DNA of 35,491 nt from an uncultured Pseudomonadota bacterium (GTDB lineage Bacteria > Pseudomonadota > Alphaproteobacteria > RF32 > CAG-239), in NCBI GenBank assembly GCA_949300375.1, contig CASGEB010000015.1:4785-40275 (forward strand). The letters are read 5' to 3'. The notes below the pieces were generated by a model. That model saw only the letters and a program-made list of their open reading frames with translations, made no database searches and was not told the origin of the DNA. Position numbers and translations under genes: made by a program. How positions within the stretch are numbered: position 1 is the stretch's first letter; each line of letters begins with the position of its first letter. Below are positions 22,752 to 31,407 of the stretch, in pieces.

Positions 22752-23864
22752 ATGATAAATAAATTTTTACAATTCATAAAAAAACAGCGGTTAGCAATCC
22801 TTTTGGCCCGGTTTGACTGTCTGTTCGTGATTTCCGGTCTGCAAACTTTCAAATATGCGTTTCCCTGGGCAAAACTTTTCCGCCGCAAACGGCCGGGAGA
22901 TGAAACCGGGCGCCTGCGCAATTTTCTGAGGACTGTTCAAAACCCTTTGCTTTTTGCTGTCTATGAAGAAGCGGCCTCCCGCCAGGATATTTTTGCCGCG
23001 CCGGTTTATGTCTTTCCGGAAGACGAACGGCAGTTTGCCGGCGATGAGTTGTACAAGCAAGCGTCCGATTCTAAAGATAAAGCCTTTTACCGCGCGTTGT
23101 TTCGTGAACTTGTCCGCCGTGATTATCCCGGACTGCGGGAACAGTATAAAGTTTTTGAACGTCGGCTCGATACGATTTACGATATGAGATTTCTTGCCTC
23201 GGAAATGGAGCTTGTTTGTGAAGCCGTTTCCGGATTCGCCGGCTTTTGCCCCTATGAAGTCGACTGGCTTAAAACAACCAGGGAAAAACTTTTTCTTTTT
23301 TTTGAATATCCGGTACGCTCCAAAAGGATTCTGACCCCGCAAGAACAGGAGAATCTTTCCCGTTTGTTTGCTTATATGTTTTTTGAAAAGTCGCTTTTTG
23401 TGTCTTATTGGCGCAGCCTGTGCGTTGGTGATTATTCCCAGGTTTCTTTTCTGGATTTTGATGCCGTTTATCCTGTAACGCCGGAGCTGAAAAAATATTT
23501 GCTTCGTTTTGTACAAAACCAGCAAAATCCGCATCGTCCGGAAGAATATAAATTGCGGCGCGCCATAATGGTTTTGCAGGAGTTCTGCCCGGATATAAAT
23601 ATTTTTGCCGCCTGGGATGAATATTTAAATCCGGCCGATTTTTCGCCGCGTGTCCGTTCGGATAATGACAATCTGCTGGCTCAGCTGAAGGACGGCGGAT
23701 TCGATCTTGGACAATACCAGCCGGTAGGTCTGCAGTCTCCGGAAGAGCTTTCTTATCTTCTGCAGCCGCAAAATCTTAAAAAAGGCGCGCGGTTTCGCAA
23801 ATCCTCAATTGTCTATTGGGGGCCGCTGGCCGTTTTGTTTTACGTGCTGCTGAACTATTTCTGA
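22752..23864 (+). CDS. Probable degenerate UbiB-family pseudokinase
   Basis: The protein has 370 residues starting at ATG 22752; the frame is open further upstream but that part is antisense to mutM. I see no close named relative. Segment by segment it follows the alphaproteobacterial UbiB (ABC1-kinase) plan: 'LARFDCLF' and 'LFRRKRPGDETGRLRNFL' (18-59), 'NPLLFAVYEEAASRQDIF' where UbiB has the KxGQ and STRPDL motifs (64-81), 'YDMRFLASEMEL' (143-154), 'VDWLKTT' (170-176), 'FLDFDAVY' where DFG is expected (233-240), and a C-terminal membrane helix (353-370). The KxGQ, HADxHPGN and DFG catalytic motifs are lost. It sits beside mutM, where ubiE-ubiB lie in many alphaproteobacteria. Confidence 0.6.
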   Translation: MINKFLQFIKKQRLAILLARFDCLFVISGLQTFKYAFPWAKLFRRKRPGDETGRLRNFLRTVQNPLLFAVYEEAASRQDIFAAPVYVFPEDERQFAGDELYKQASDSKDKAFYRALFRELVRRDYPGLREQYKVFERRLDTIYDMRFLASEMELVCEAVSGFAGFCPYEVDWLKTTREKLFLFFEYPVRSKRILTPQEQENLSRLFAYMFFEKSLFVSYWRSLCVGDYSQVSFLDFDAVYPVTPELKKYLLRFVQNQQNPHRPEEYKLRRAIMVLQEFCPDINIFAAWDEYLNPADFSPRVRSDNDNLLAQLKDGGFDLGQYQPVGLQSPEELSYLLQPQNLKKGARFRKSSIVYWGPLAVLFYVLLNYF

Positions 23865-23939
23865 TAAAATTTTCATTGTTATCTTGGCGCTGATGGTTTA
23901 TAAACATCATCTATGTAACTGCAAGCAAATTTGAAAGCC

Positions 23940-24503
23940 ATGATAAAAAAGACCAAAAGAACCCGTAAATATTTTGCGCCTCAGAACGAGGAAGGAGTCA
24001 GACGCCGCTGTGATCATCCGGGATGCGAAAAATACGGAGAATATCGTGCGCCCAAAGACCGCAGTCTGAAAGAATATTACTGGTTTTGTTTGGAACACGT
24101 TCAGGAATACAACGCCAAATGGAACTATTACGACGGCGGGGACGAAGACGAGTCGCCTAAAGAAGAAGCGGAGCGCCGCCGCCGGTTCAGCTTTAAGAAT
24201 TTTGGCTCCCGCGTCAAATATAACTTCGGATACGACTTTGTCGAGTTTCCTGACGGCCTGTTCGGCGAAAAATCTTTTGCCGGTTATGATGAAGAAGATA
24301 TATATCTGAACGAAGAAGAACGAAAATATTTAAAAATTCTTGAGTTGAAAGCAAACGAGCTGAGTCTCTCTGCGTTAAAGAAACAATATAAAAAGCTGGT
24401 CAAAAAATACCATCCCGATTTGAACCGGGAAGACAAAGATGCCGAAGAAAAATTCAAGCAGCTTTCTGCGGCTTATAAGCATTTTGTAAAAAGGCTGTCA
24501 TAA
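23940..24503 (+). CDS. J-domain protein with N-terminal zinc-finger-like segment
   Basis: The protein has 187 residues. The N-terminal part has 'CDHPGCEKYGEYRAPKDRSLKEYYWFCLEHVQEYNAKWNYYDG', a Cys/His arrangement (C, C, C, H) typical of a small alphaproteobacterial DnaJ-like family. A polar linker follows, and the C-terminal 60 residues are a J domain with HPD in 'VKKYHPDLNRED'. It should stimulate a DnaK-type Hsp70. ATG 23940 is used; a TTG three codons upstream is possible. Confidence 0.85.
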   Translation: MIKKTKRTRKYFAPQNEEGVRRRCDHPGCEKYGEYRAPKDRSLKEYYWFCLEHVQEYNAKWNYYDGGDEDESPKEEAERRRRFSFKNFGSRVKYNFGYDFVEFPDGLFGEKSFAGYDEEDIYLNEEERKYLKILELKANELSLSALKKQYKKLVKKYHPDLNREDKDAEEKFKQLSAAYKHFVKRLS

Positions 24504-24567
24504 TTTTTGGGGGTTAAAAATCTGTCCCGCGCGGATAATGCGGAATTTTTTGAGGGAGAACTCCTCT

Positions 24568-24596
24568 AAATCAGGAAAAATGTTCCTGATTTTTTA
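24568..24596 (+). terminator. Terminator after the J-domain gene
   Basis: A 10-bp perfect stem AAATCAGGAA (24568-24577) with its complement (24583-24592) has a 5-base loop and T-rich tail. Confidence 0.75.
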
Positions 24597-25436
24597 TTTT
24601 TGAATGTCTGACCAGCGGACGTTTTGTTTCATCTGCCGGGCAATTTCGGCTTCTTTCTTTTTATCTTTGCCTATGGTTTTCTGCGGATTTTTGATTGTCT
24701 TACCCTTAACGTCAATACGTCCGGTTTTTTTCAGAATCAGCCGTGCTGTTTCCTGAGCCGAGCGTTTCTTTTCGCCGATATTGGCTACATCGTCGACTTT
24801 CATGCCTTCCAGCGATTTTTCACCGGCAAACATCTTAACCTGTTTGGCGCCGTTTAAAAGCTTAAGGGCTTTCTCGTCCTTGATCATATGGCCTTTAAGT
24901 TTGAGTTGCTTTCTCAAATCTTCGTTAATAGCCTTGCTGGTAAAGTCGGTATTAACGGTAAGTTCTTGAAAGTTCTGAGACATAACTCTTTTGTCCAGCC
25001 CCTTCATGCCGTTATCTTTCATCAGTTTGTCAGCCTGCAGCAAAGCGTTGATTTTGCCGGTTTCCTGGTTCAGATTCATCATCTGCCGCGTTTCCTGATT
25101 GCGGATAAACTGTTTTTCTTCGTCGGCAAGTGCGCTCATCAACGAACTTTCTTTTTTTTCGGCATCAAAAGAATGAAACATCTGGATATTGACGTAGTTG
25201 TAGCTGTCTTCATCTTCGTCTTCTTCGTCATAGACGTCTTTGATTCTTTTTCTGATTTTGATAATGCCGTTGGGAAGGGAGATATTGCCGGGAGTGAAAC
25301 GCCGTAAGCCGGAATTTTTATCTTTTCGGCTTTCTGCGACGGCCCTGGCAACGTTGGTTTTAAGAGTTAGTCTTTCGTTGAAATCAAATCCTGTTTTTTT
25401 CCATTCCAAATTGGAATTAGATGATTTGTCATTCAT
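24594..25436 (-). CDS. Charged helical protein of unknown function
   Basis: The protein has 280 residues and no signal peptide or membrane helix. It is highly polar: Lys-rich with an acidic run 'DEEDEDED' near residue 70. Most of the length is predicted helix by composition ('EEKQFIRNQETRQMMNLNQETGKINALLQADKLMKDNG'). No family recognised. ATG 25436 with AAGGGG upstream is preferred to the longer frame beginning at 25523. It has its own promoter region and lies between convergent and tandem neighbours. Confidence 0.6.
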   Translation of the reverse strand: MNDKSSNSNLEWKKTGFDFNERLTLKTNVARAVAESRKDKNSGLRRFTPGNISLPNGIIKIRKRIKDVYDEEDEDEDSYNYVNIQMFHSFDAEKKESSLMSALADEEKQFIRNQETRQMMNLNQETGKINALLQADKLMKDNGMKGLDKRVMSQNFQELTVNTDFTSKAINEDLRKQLKLKGHMIKDEKALKLLNGAKQVKMFAGEKSLEGMKVDDVANIGEKKRSAQETARLILKKTGRIDVKGKTIKNPQKTIGKDKKKEAEIARQMKQNVRWSDIQK

Positions 25437-25560
25437 TCTGTTTTTTCCCCTTAAATTTTGTAGCTTTAACAAAGAGTTTTCCGCTACGGTTATAAATTTG
25501 ACACAAAATGTCTTTTCTGTCAACTTTTTCTGTTCGTCTTGGGCAAAATTTTAAAGAAAT

Positions 25561-27240
25561 CTATAATTTTTGGTATGTAATCATAATAGAATCATCCGGA
25601 AGAGTTTTGGATAATACGGCAATATGTTCGCCGTCATCCCTGATTAATTCTATTTTGGGCGTCGTAACGTCAATGATGTGCTCCAGAATATCTTCTTTGA
25701 GCGGTTTCCAGTCCTCGGCTTTCCTGAAGAACGGACGCTGCGACTCGATTAATTCGGAAATCCCGGGCTGGTGTTTTAGGAAAGATTCCTCGACTTCCCA
25801 TAATTTTATATAAGCTTCATTATAAAAATTTAAACGTCCGTCGGAAGAAAAAATAACAACAGCGTCAAACAAATTGTTCAGGCTTTCTTTCTGTACCAGT
25901 TTCAAAAGGTTATAGGCGCGGGTCGTTGCCAGGTTGTCGGAAACGTCTTCATAGGCAAAGACCAGTCCGCCGAGGGGATTGGGAGAACGTACGCGGCGCA
26001 AAGTTCTTCCGTCCGGCAGAAAAAGATAATCGTTCTGAGGCTCTATGATGGAAGAGAAAGCTTTTTGCTCGGCGTCTTTAAAAGCACTCAAATCGGTAAC
26101 TTCCGGCAAAAGTTTTTTATCATGCAGCATATCCAGAAACATCGCGTAAGTCGGCTGGCTTTCAAGCCATTCCGGCTCAAGTTTCCAAAGTATGCCGAAT
26201 GCGTTGTTGTATGAAGATAAAATAAATTTGCTGTCAAAAACGGCAAAAGCCTTGTCTAAAGCCCCCAAAATTTCAAGCTGCGTTCCCTGATGCGCTTTCA
26301 AATCGCGTTTCAGGCTGTCAAGTTCCGTGCGGTCGATAAGCGCCCCGGCCGTGCAAATCTGATTAAGATCCTGCTCAAAATGAAAAGGTGTCTCGTAAGC
26401 CTCCATACACAGGCGCTCACCGTTTTTGATAACCGTAACCAGATGGCTTTGCGGCCTGTTGGCGCTGCGGGCTTCCTGTGCCAGGGATTTCGAAATGCTT
26501 TCGCCGGTAACGTTGTTGATTTCAATGCCTTCGCCCAAAACCTCCGCCGGATTGTTGACGTTAACAAAATCCATATATTTTTTGTTGATGATTTCCAAGG
26601 CCAGACTTTCGTTTCTCAGCCAGACCGGATAAGGGATATTGTTGATGAGGTCTTCATATTTTCTAACCTGGCGCAGCGCCGTATTTTTATCCAGTTCGAG
26701 CTTGGCAATCCGGTTGATTTCAAAACTGATGTCGCGAAACCAGATCATATCGCAATAGGTATTGCCGTCCAGACCGTTGATTTTTGAACCGGAAAGCCTC
26801 AGGCGTTTGGGCGGGTTTTTCAGCTCAAAATCATCTTCAAAAGAAACGCCGTCTTCTCTGAGCAGTTCAACGTACTTCAAAATCTTTTTGGCATCGTCTT
26901 TATAAAAATTTTTCAGAATGTCTTCAAAAGAGGCTGATGTTCCCTGCGGCATATTCATAATCACGGCCAGCCGGCGGGAACAATGTTCAACAATGCTTTG
27001 GCGCGGGTCGTTAACGTTTTCGTCCGGATAAACAAAAGCAAAATAGCCGTCTTTTGAGGCATAAAGCGTTTCGGCATAGCGCTCGCGGTCGCGATTCAAA
27101 AAATAATTGTGCTGGCGTGCCTTGAGGACTTTGAGACTCAAAACGCAAAGCATAATCAGCATTATCAGAAAAACGCCGCCCAGAACATACCAGAATTCCG
27201 GCGCCGCATAAAACATGTCTATCAGAAGATTTTTATTCAT
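25561..27240 (-). CDS. Membrane-anchored multi-PAS sensor lacking a kinase domain
   Basis: The protein has 559 residues from ATG 27240; the longer open frame upstream runs antisense to tsaB and is not real. One membrane helix (about 17-36) is followed by four PAS-like units: 'DGYFAFVYPDENVNDP', 'YEDLINNIPYPVWLRNESL', 'ILGALDKAFAVFDSKFILSSYNNAFGILWKLEPEWL' and 'NLFDAVVIFSSDGRLNFYNEAYIKLW'. The last two are PAS-7 style, with the terminal 'DDSIMITYQKL' where alphaproteobacterial sensor kinases go on into HisKA. The stop comes there and no kinase sequence follows in any frame. It is divergent from tsaB. The role is unknown. Confidence 0.75.
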   Translation of the reverse strand: MNKNLLIDMFYAAPEFWYVLGGVFLIMLIMLCVLSLKVLKARQHNYFLNRDRERYAETLYASKDGYFAFVYPDENVNDPRQSIVEHCSRRLAVIMNMPQGTSASFEDILKNFYKDDAKKILKYVELLREDGVSFEDDFELKNPPKRLRLSGSKINGLDGNTYCDMIWFRDISFEINRIAKLELDKNTALRQVRKYEDLINNIPYPVWLRNESLALEIINKKYMDFVNVNNPAEVLGEGIEINNVTGESISKSLAQEARSANRPQSHLVTVIKNGERLCMEAYETPFHFEQDLNQICTAGALIDRTELDSLKRDLKAHQGTQLEILGALDKAFAVFDSKFILSSYNNAFGILWKLEPEWLESQPTYAMFLDMLHDKKLLPEVTDLSAFKDAEQKAFSSIIEPQNDYLFLPDGRTLRRVRSPNPLGGLVFAYEDVSDNLATTRAYNLLKLVQKESLNNLFDAVVIFSSDGRLNFYNEAYIKLWEVEESFLKHQPGISELIESQRPFFRKAEDWKPLKEDILEHIIDVTTPKIELIRDDGEHIAVLSKTLPDDSIMITYQKL

Positions 27241-27258
27241 TTTTTCACACAAAAGCCA

Positions 27259-27287
27259 TTGTTTATTTTGCGATTCTATAATATAAA
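27259..27287 (+). promoter_or_regulatory. Candidate tsaB promoter
   Basis: TTGTTT (27259-27264), a 17-base spacer and TATAAA (27282-27287) lie 40 bases upstream of tsaB, in the gap shared with the divergent PAS gene. Confidence 0.4.
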
Positions 27288-27327
27288 ATAACATTTGAGA
27301 AATGTAATTTTTAAGGAAGTGGAAAAA

Positions 27328-27987
27328 ATGTATACTCTGGCTTTTGATACCACGGCGTCTGCCTGTTCCGTAATCTTGCTTCAGGATCGGAAGACGCTTT
27401 CCGTCTGGTCGCAGACAATGGAGTTTGGCCAGGCCGAGGCATTGATTCCCGAAATCAAAAACATTTTGGAAAAACACAATCTTGATTTTTCCGGCCTGGG
27501 GCTTTTGGCGGTTTGCACCGGCCCTGGTTCTTTTACCGGCGTAAGAGCCGGTATTTCTGCGGCCCGGGCTTTCGGACTGGCTTGTCCGGATTTGGCTGTT
27601 GCCGGCGTTTCTGCTTTTGATGCATATCTTCCGGAACTTTTCGGTGATGAAATTGCCGAAAAAAATCTGGTTGTTATAGAAACCAAACGCGAAGATTTTT
27701 ATTATCAGATTTTTGATGCCGGATTCAAGCGTCTGACAGCTCCGGCTGCCGGCACAAGGGAAGATATTCTGGCTCAGCTGAAAGGCGGCCGCAAAGTCAG
27801 CATTATCGGCGACGGCACTGAGCGCTTTCTGTCTCGTCCGAGCGGTTTGAGCCTGCACTGCGTTAAAATGTCGGGCGGCATAGACGTCCATAACGTTGCC
27901 GTTTGTGCATTGCACCAGTTTGAAAACAAAAAAATAGATTTCCCAAAACCGGTTTATCTGCGGGCGCCGGATGTTTGTCTGAAGTAA
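27328..27987 (+). CDS. tsaB: tRNA threonylcarbamoyladenosine biosynthesis protein TsaB
   Basis: TsaB is the inactive ASKHA-fold partner of TsaD, needed for t6A at position 37 of ANN-reading tRNAs. The 219-residue protein has 'LAFDTTASACSV' at the N terminus and the family signature 'CTGPGSFTGVRAGISAARAF'. ATG 27328 with AAGGAAG upstream is preferred to the in-frame 27295 start. In alphaproteobacteria rimI often follows tsaB; here an unrelated minus-strand gene follows directly, so that pair is broken. Confidence 0.93.
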   Translation: MYTLAFDTTASACSVILLQDRKTLSVWSQTMEFGQAEALIPEIKNILEKHNLDFSGLGLLAVCTGPGSFTGVRAGISAARAFGLACPDLAVAGVSAFDAYLPELFGDEIAEKNLVVIETKREDFYYQIFDAGFKRLTAPAAGTREDILAQLKGGRKVSIIGDGTERFLSRPSGLSLHCVKMSGGIDVHNVAVCALHQFENKKIDFPKPVYLRAPDVCLK

Positions 27988-27993
27988 AAATGT

Positions 27994-29337
27994 TTAAGCA
28001 AAACTGTATTGGGCCAGTTTTTTGTTGTTTAAGACGGCAATAATTGTATCTTCCAGTTTTTCTTTCTGCTTGTTCTCAATCAGCTGGACGATTTCAATTT
28101 CCTGCCGGTCAAGATTACGGTTAATGCCGATAGCGTCATAATATCCGCGGCTGCTGTTATAGAGTTTTGCGGCTTGCAGGCTGTCGCCCTGCTTGTAATA
28201 ATATTGCGACAGCATTTTGTTGGCATTGGCGGTCTGACGTTCGTTAATATCGTTGTCGCTCAGGTTCAACACATTGGTATAAGCCCAGATGGCTTTCGAT
28301 TCGGCATCGCTCAGTTTATACATGTCTCCCGCCCGGCTCCAGGCATTTATGTTCTGCGGCGAGAGCTCAATCGCCAGTTCAAAGGCGCCGGTCGCCAGAT
28401 GAACATCGGAAACGGCGGCCAGGGTGCCGAAGATTGTGGCGTAATTAGAGGTAACGGCAAAGATTTCGTTTCTTTTTTCGCCGTTCGGCAGGGCTGCGGC
28501 GGTTTCGATATTATTGTCCATCAGCGCTTCAATCAATGCCAGGGCGTAAGACGTATCGCCGTTGGCCAGATGGTATAAGGCTTCTTCTGCTTTAGGCAGT
28601 TTGTTTTTTGAGACCAGCTTGTCAAATTTTTTATTAATACAAAGGGCAATAAAGTCTTTAACGGCATCAACCGTTTGCAAAATATCGTCTTCCGAATTCT
28701 GATTCATATTCCGGTACATAATCGTCTGGGCGATTTTCAGGCCGTCAACATTGCGCCCGAGCATATCAATAATCAGCCCGAGCAGTTCGGAGAGCTGTTT
28801 TTTGCTCTGCTGATATTTTAAATTGGCGCTGATGTCAGCTTTCTCGGCCAAAGTTTCCAGATTGGCGAGTTTTCCTTTTTTCCAGTCCAAATCGAGGATA
28901 TTGTCATTTTTTGCGGGTTTTGCAGACTGTTTTTGCTTTTCTGCCGCCATTTTCTTTTCCAGTTCTGCTCGGATAAGCTCTTCTACGGCCTGCTGGCTGA
29001 TTTCGTCTGCATCAGCATTTTCCTGTTCGGTAAAATAGTCGTTTTCGGGAATGTCGTCGCTTTGCGGCTCTTCCGGTATATTTTCTTCTTTTTTTCTTTG
29101 GGCGGCTTGCGCGGCAGCTGCTTCGTTCGCTGCCAGACCAAGATATTTTGCTATAACGACGGCCAGCCAGAACAAAAATAAAATACCGCCGATGGCCATC
29201 ATAACGAAAGATAGTAATTTAATATTGTCGTTATGGGAAAAATACTGGTTCAGCAAATCTTCAAAGCTGGCTAATTTTAATGAGATAAAATTTACAACAT
29301 TGTCAAAAGAAAATGTATTTATTATCTGTTTTGGCAT
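27994..29337 (-). CDS. Membrane protein with helical repeats (TPR-like)
   Basis: The protein has 447 residues. One membrane helix (41-63) follows a short N-terminal amphipathic part. A Glu/Lys/Gln-rich and Ala-rich linker (about 70-150), probably coiled coil, leads to a helical C-terminal half with TPR-like units such as 'ATGAFELAIELSPQNINAWSRAGDMYKL' and 'AIWAYTNVLNLSDND' then 'QYYYKQGDSLQAAKLY'. TPRs mediate protein-protein contacts. The partner is unknown. There is no strong ribosome site. Confidence 0.65.
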   Translation of the reverse strand: MPKQIINTFSFDNVVNFISLKLASFEDLLNQYFSHNDNIKLLSFVMMAIGGILFLFWLAVVIAKYLGLAANEAAAAQAAQRKKEENIPEEPQSDDIPENDYFTEQENADADEISQQAVEELIRAELEKKMAAEKQKQSAKPAKNDNILDLDWKKGKLANLETLAEKADISANLKYQQSKKQLSELLGLIIDMLGRNVDGLKIAQTIMYRNMNQNSEDDILQTVDAVKDFIALCINKKFDKLVSKNKLPKAEEALYHLANGDTSYALALIEALMDNNIETAAALPNGEKRNEIFAVTSNYATIFGTLAAVSDVHLATGAFELAIELSPQNINAWSRAGDMYKLSDAESKAIWAYTNVLNLSDNDINERQTANANKMLSQYYYKQGDSLQAAKLYNSSRGYYDAIGINRNLDRQEIEIVQLIENKQKEKLEDTIIAVLNNKKLAQYSFA

Positions 29338-29436
29338 TTTTTATTTTACACCATTTACAAAATAAATTTTAGCTATTACTATCTGACACATAACACATTA
29401 TATTAATAACGGCAAAAAAACAACAAAATAGTTAAA

Positions 29437-30255
29437 ATGGGATATTTCGCACAAAGAAAAAGGCGCCGCCGCGAGAATATGTTTATTGCATTCTCCCTGA
29501 TAATCTTAGGGTTTATAGCAATAATCGGCTCTTTTGACAATATTGGAAATTTAACATTTTTCGTTAAAAACTATTTTTTCCAATTCTATCTTTTTAACAT
29601 TTTTATTCTGGCCTTTTCCCTTTATTGCCGAAAAATCCTTTTTGCGATTCTGTCGTCTGTTCTTTTGATTTTTGGTTATGCCCATATATCTTCTGCCTCC
29701 AATATTTTCATTAATGCCAAAGTCGATAACGCCGACAAAACTTTTGATTTGCCCTATATCAAAACACCGGCTGCGGCAAAGCCGGGAGTTTTGGCGGAAA
29801 TCCCGGGAATGTCGGCCGAAAGTTACGGGCAGATCAAGCTTAGCCCGGATTTTTCCGCCTATTATACGGCATACAAGGCGGAGAGTGGGCGGCTAACCTT
29901 GGTCAGGGTTGATTTTTCCGGTATGAAAGCCACGGAACAAAAGCTTTTGTTTGACAATTTGGCCGAATTTGTGTCCCTCCGCGACGAACCTCTGGTGATT
30001 TACGGCAACTTCGGCACTTCCGGCTGGTCGCCGTATTTCAAAAAGTTCCTGCACAAAACGTCGCTGGAAATAAAAAACCGGGTCATTTTGAACAATCTTG
30101 ACGGCTTTTTCAGATTGTTTAACGTTCCGGTTATCAATGTCGTCGCTTATAATAATATCGGAATTTCGGCAGTTAAAAACGTTTCGGAAAACGGAGAAAA
30201 ACCGGCCGCCGTTGTCTTTTCCATACAATATCTGAGCAATCCGGATAAAAATTAA
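29437..30255 (+). CDS. Membrane protein with a degenerate EEP (YafD-like) domain
   Basis: The protein has 272 residues. A basic N terminus precedes three membrane helices (about 16-32, 45-63, 66-84). The rest should lie outside the membrane. 'EPLVIYGNFGTSGWSPYFKKFLHKTSL' (184-210) follows the 'P-L-V-x-x-G-D-F-N-x-x-x-W-S' strand of endonuclease/exonuclease/phosphatase domains seen in YafD-type proteins, but the catalytic D and N are replaced (GDFN to GNFG), and no final DH motif is visible. It is probably a non-catalytic relative. Family assignment is moderate; the start lacks a clear ribosome site. Confidence 0.55.
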   Translation: MGYFAQRKRRRRENMFIAFSLIILGFIAIIGSFDNIGNLTFFVKNYFFQFYLFNIFILAFSLYCRKILFAILSSVLLIFGYAHISSASNIFINAKVDNADKTFDLPYIKTPAAAKPGVLAEIPGMSAESYGQIKLSPDFSAYYTAYKAESGRLTLVRVDFSGMKATEQKLLFDNLAEFVSLRDEPLVIYGNFGTSGWSPYFKKFLHKTSLEIKNRVILNNLDGFFRLFNVPVINVVAYNNIGISAVKNVSENGEKPAAVVFSIQYLSNPDKN

Positions 30256-30319
30256 AAACATAAGGTTCTTCCGGAGAAAATAAAACCGGCGGCATTCTTC
30301 TTCGAAAATATGGTAAAAA

Positions 30320-30357
30320 TAAAAAAAAGAAAGGCGGGATTAGTTCCCGCCTTTTTT
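30320..30357 (-). terminator. Bidirectional terminator of tsf
   Basis: A 9-bp perfect stem AAGGCGGGA (30331-30339) with its complement (30345-30353) is flanked by A and T runs. It lies just past the tsf stop at 30373 and can also stop the 29437 gene. Confidence 0.85.
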
Positions 30358-30372
30358 AGTCTTTTCTGAAGA

Positions 30373-31299
30373 CTATTTTGCAAGCTGGGCAGCAACCTCG
30401 GCGGCAAAATCTTCTTCTTTCTTTTGCAGACCTTCGCCCAAACGGAAACAGACATATTCTTTCAGTTTAATGTCGCAGCCCATTTCTTTGGCGGCGTCGG
30501 CAATAACCTGTTTAACTTTTTTGTCCGGATCCATAATATAAGCCTGCTCTTCCAGAACAACCTCGTCATAATATTTGCGAACGCGGCCTTCAACCATTTT
30601 TTCAATGATGTTTTCCGGTTTGCCGGAAGCTTTGGCCTGTTCGGCAAAAATAGACTTTTCGTGTTCAACGGCCGCCGGATCAACGGAAGCAATGTTCAGG
30701 AACAACGGATTGGAAGCGGCAATATGCATGGCAATATGTTTGCCGAGTTCTGCTAATTTTGCTTTGTCTCCGTTTGATTCCAACGCAACCAGAACGCCGA
30801 TTTTACCCAAATTCGGTTGAACGGCATTGTGAACATAAGAAGCAATAACGCCGTTTTCTACTTCAATCTTTTTAGCGCGGCGCAAGTTCATATTTTCGCC
30901 GATTTTGGCAATCATATCAGTCAGGCGCTCTTCAAAAGATTTGTTGACTTTCGGACATTGGAAAGTCTTCATGTCGCAAACTTCGCCGTTGCGCAGCAAA
31001 GCAACGGTAGCAGCGTCTTTAACATAGTCTTGGAAAATGTCGTTTTTGGCAACAAAGTCGGTTTCGGAGTTAACCTCGACGACAGCGCCGGCATTTCCGT
31101 CAACAGCAACGGCAACCAAACCTTCGGCAGCAATACGGCTGGCTTTTTTGGCAGCGGAAGCCAAACCTTTTTTTCTGAGCCAGTCAACGGCCTGTTCCAT
31201 ATCTCCGTTGGTTTCGGTCAGGGCTTTTTTGCAGTCCAGCATTCCGGCACCGGTAGATTCTCTGAGTTCTTTAACCATAGCGGCAGTGATATTTGTCAT
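30373..31299 (-). CDS. tsf: Elongation factor Ts
   Basis: EF-Ts is the nucleotide exchange factor that restores EF-Tu-GTP. The 308-residue protein has the UBA-like N-terminal domain 'AAMVKELRESTGAGMLDCKKALTE', the 'SETDFVAKND' nucleotide-exchange motif and a helical C-terminal dimerisation part. AAGGA precedes the ATG. It is second in the rpsB-tsf operon, with a 108-base gap containing a stem-loop. pyrH and frr do not follow, as they do in many bacteria. Confidence 0.97.
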   Translation of the reverse strand: MTNITAAMVKELRESTGAGMLDCKKALTETNGDMEQAVDWLRKKGLASAAKKASRIAAEGLVAVAVDGNAGAVVEVNSETDFVAKNDIFQDYVKDAATVALLRNGEVCDMKTFQCPKVNKSFEERLTDMIAKIGENMNLRRAKKIEVENGVIASYVHNAVQPNLGKIGVLVALESNGDKAKLAELGKHIAMHIAASNPLFLNIASVDPAAVEHEKSIFAEQAKASGKPENIIEKMVEGRVRKYYDEVVLEEQAYIMDPDKKVKQVIADAAKEMGCDIKLKEYVCFRLGEGLQKKEEDFAAEVAAQLAK

Positions 31300-31332
31300 T
31301 ATTTAATGTCCTTTGATAAAAATTTAAATAAG

Positions 31333-31376
31333 GGCGATATCTTATCATCTATGCAAATAAAAAATAAGATACCGCC
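31333..31376 (-). other. Stem-loop in the rpsB-tsf intergenic region
   Basis: GGCGATATCTTA (31333-31344) pairs with TAAGATACCGCC (31365-31376) with a single mismatch, and a 20-base loop. It could act as a partial terminator or processing site that sets the tsf to rpsB ratio. Confidence 0.55.
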
Positions 31377-31407
31377 GCAAATTTTACTGAGCTCTTACAA
31401 AAAGAAC

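Noticed and set aside
27241..27915. N-terminal extension of the PAS protein
   Set aside because: It is antisense to tsaB, and the membrane helix directly follows ATG 27240.
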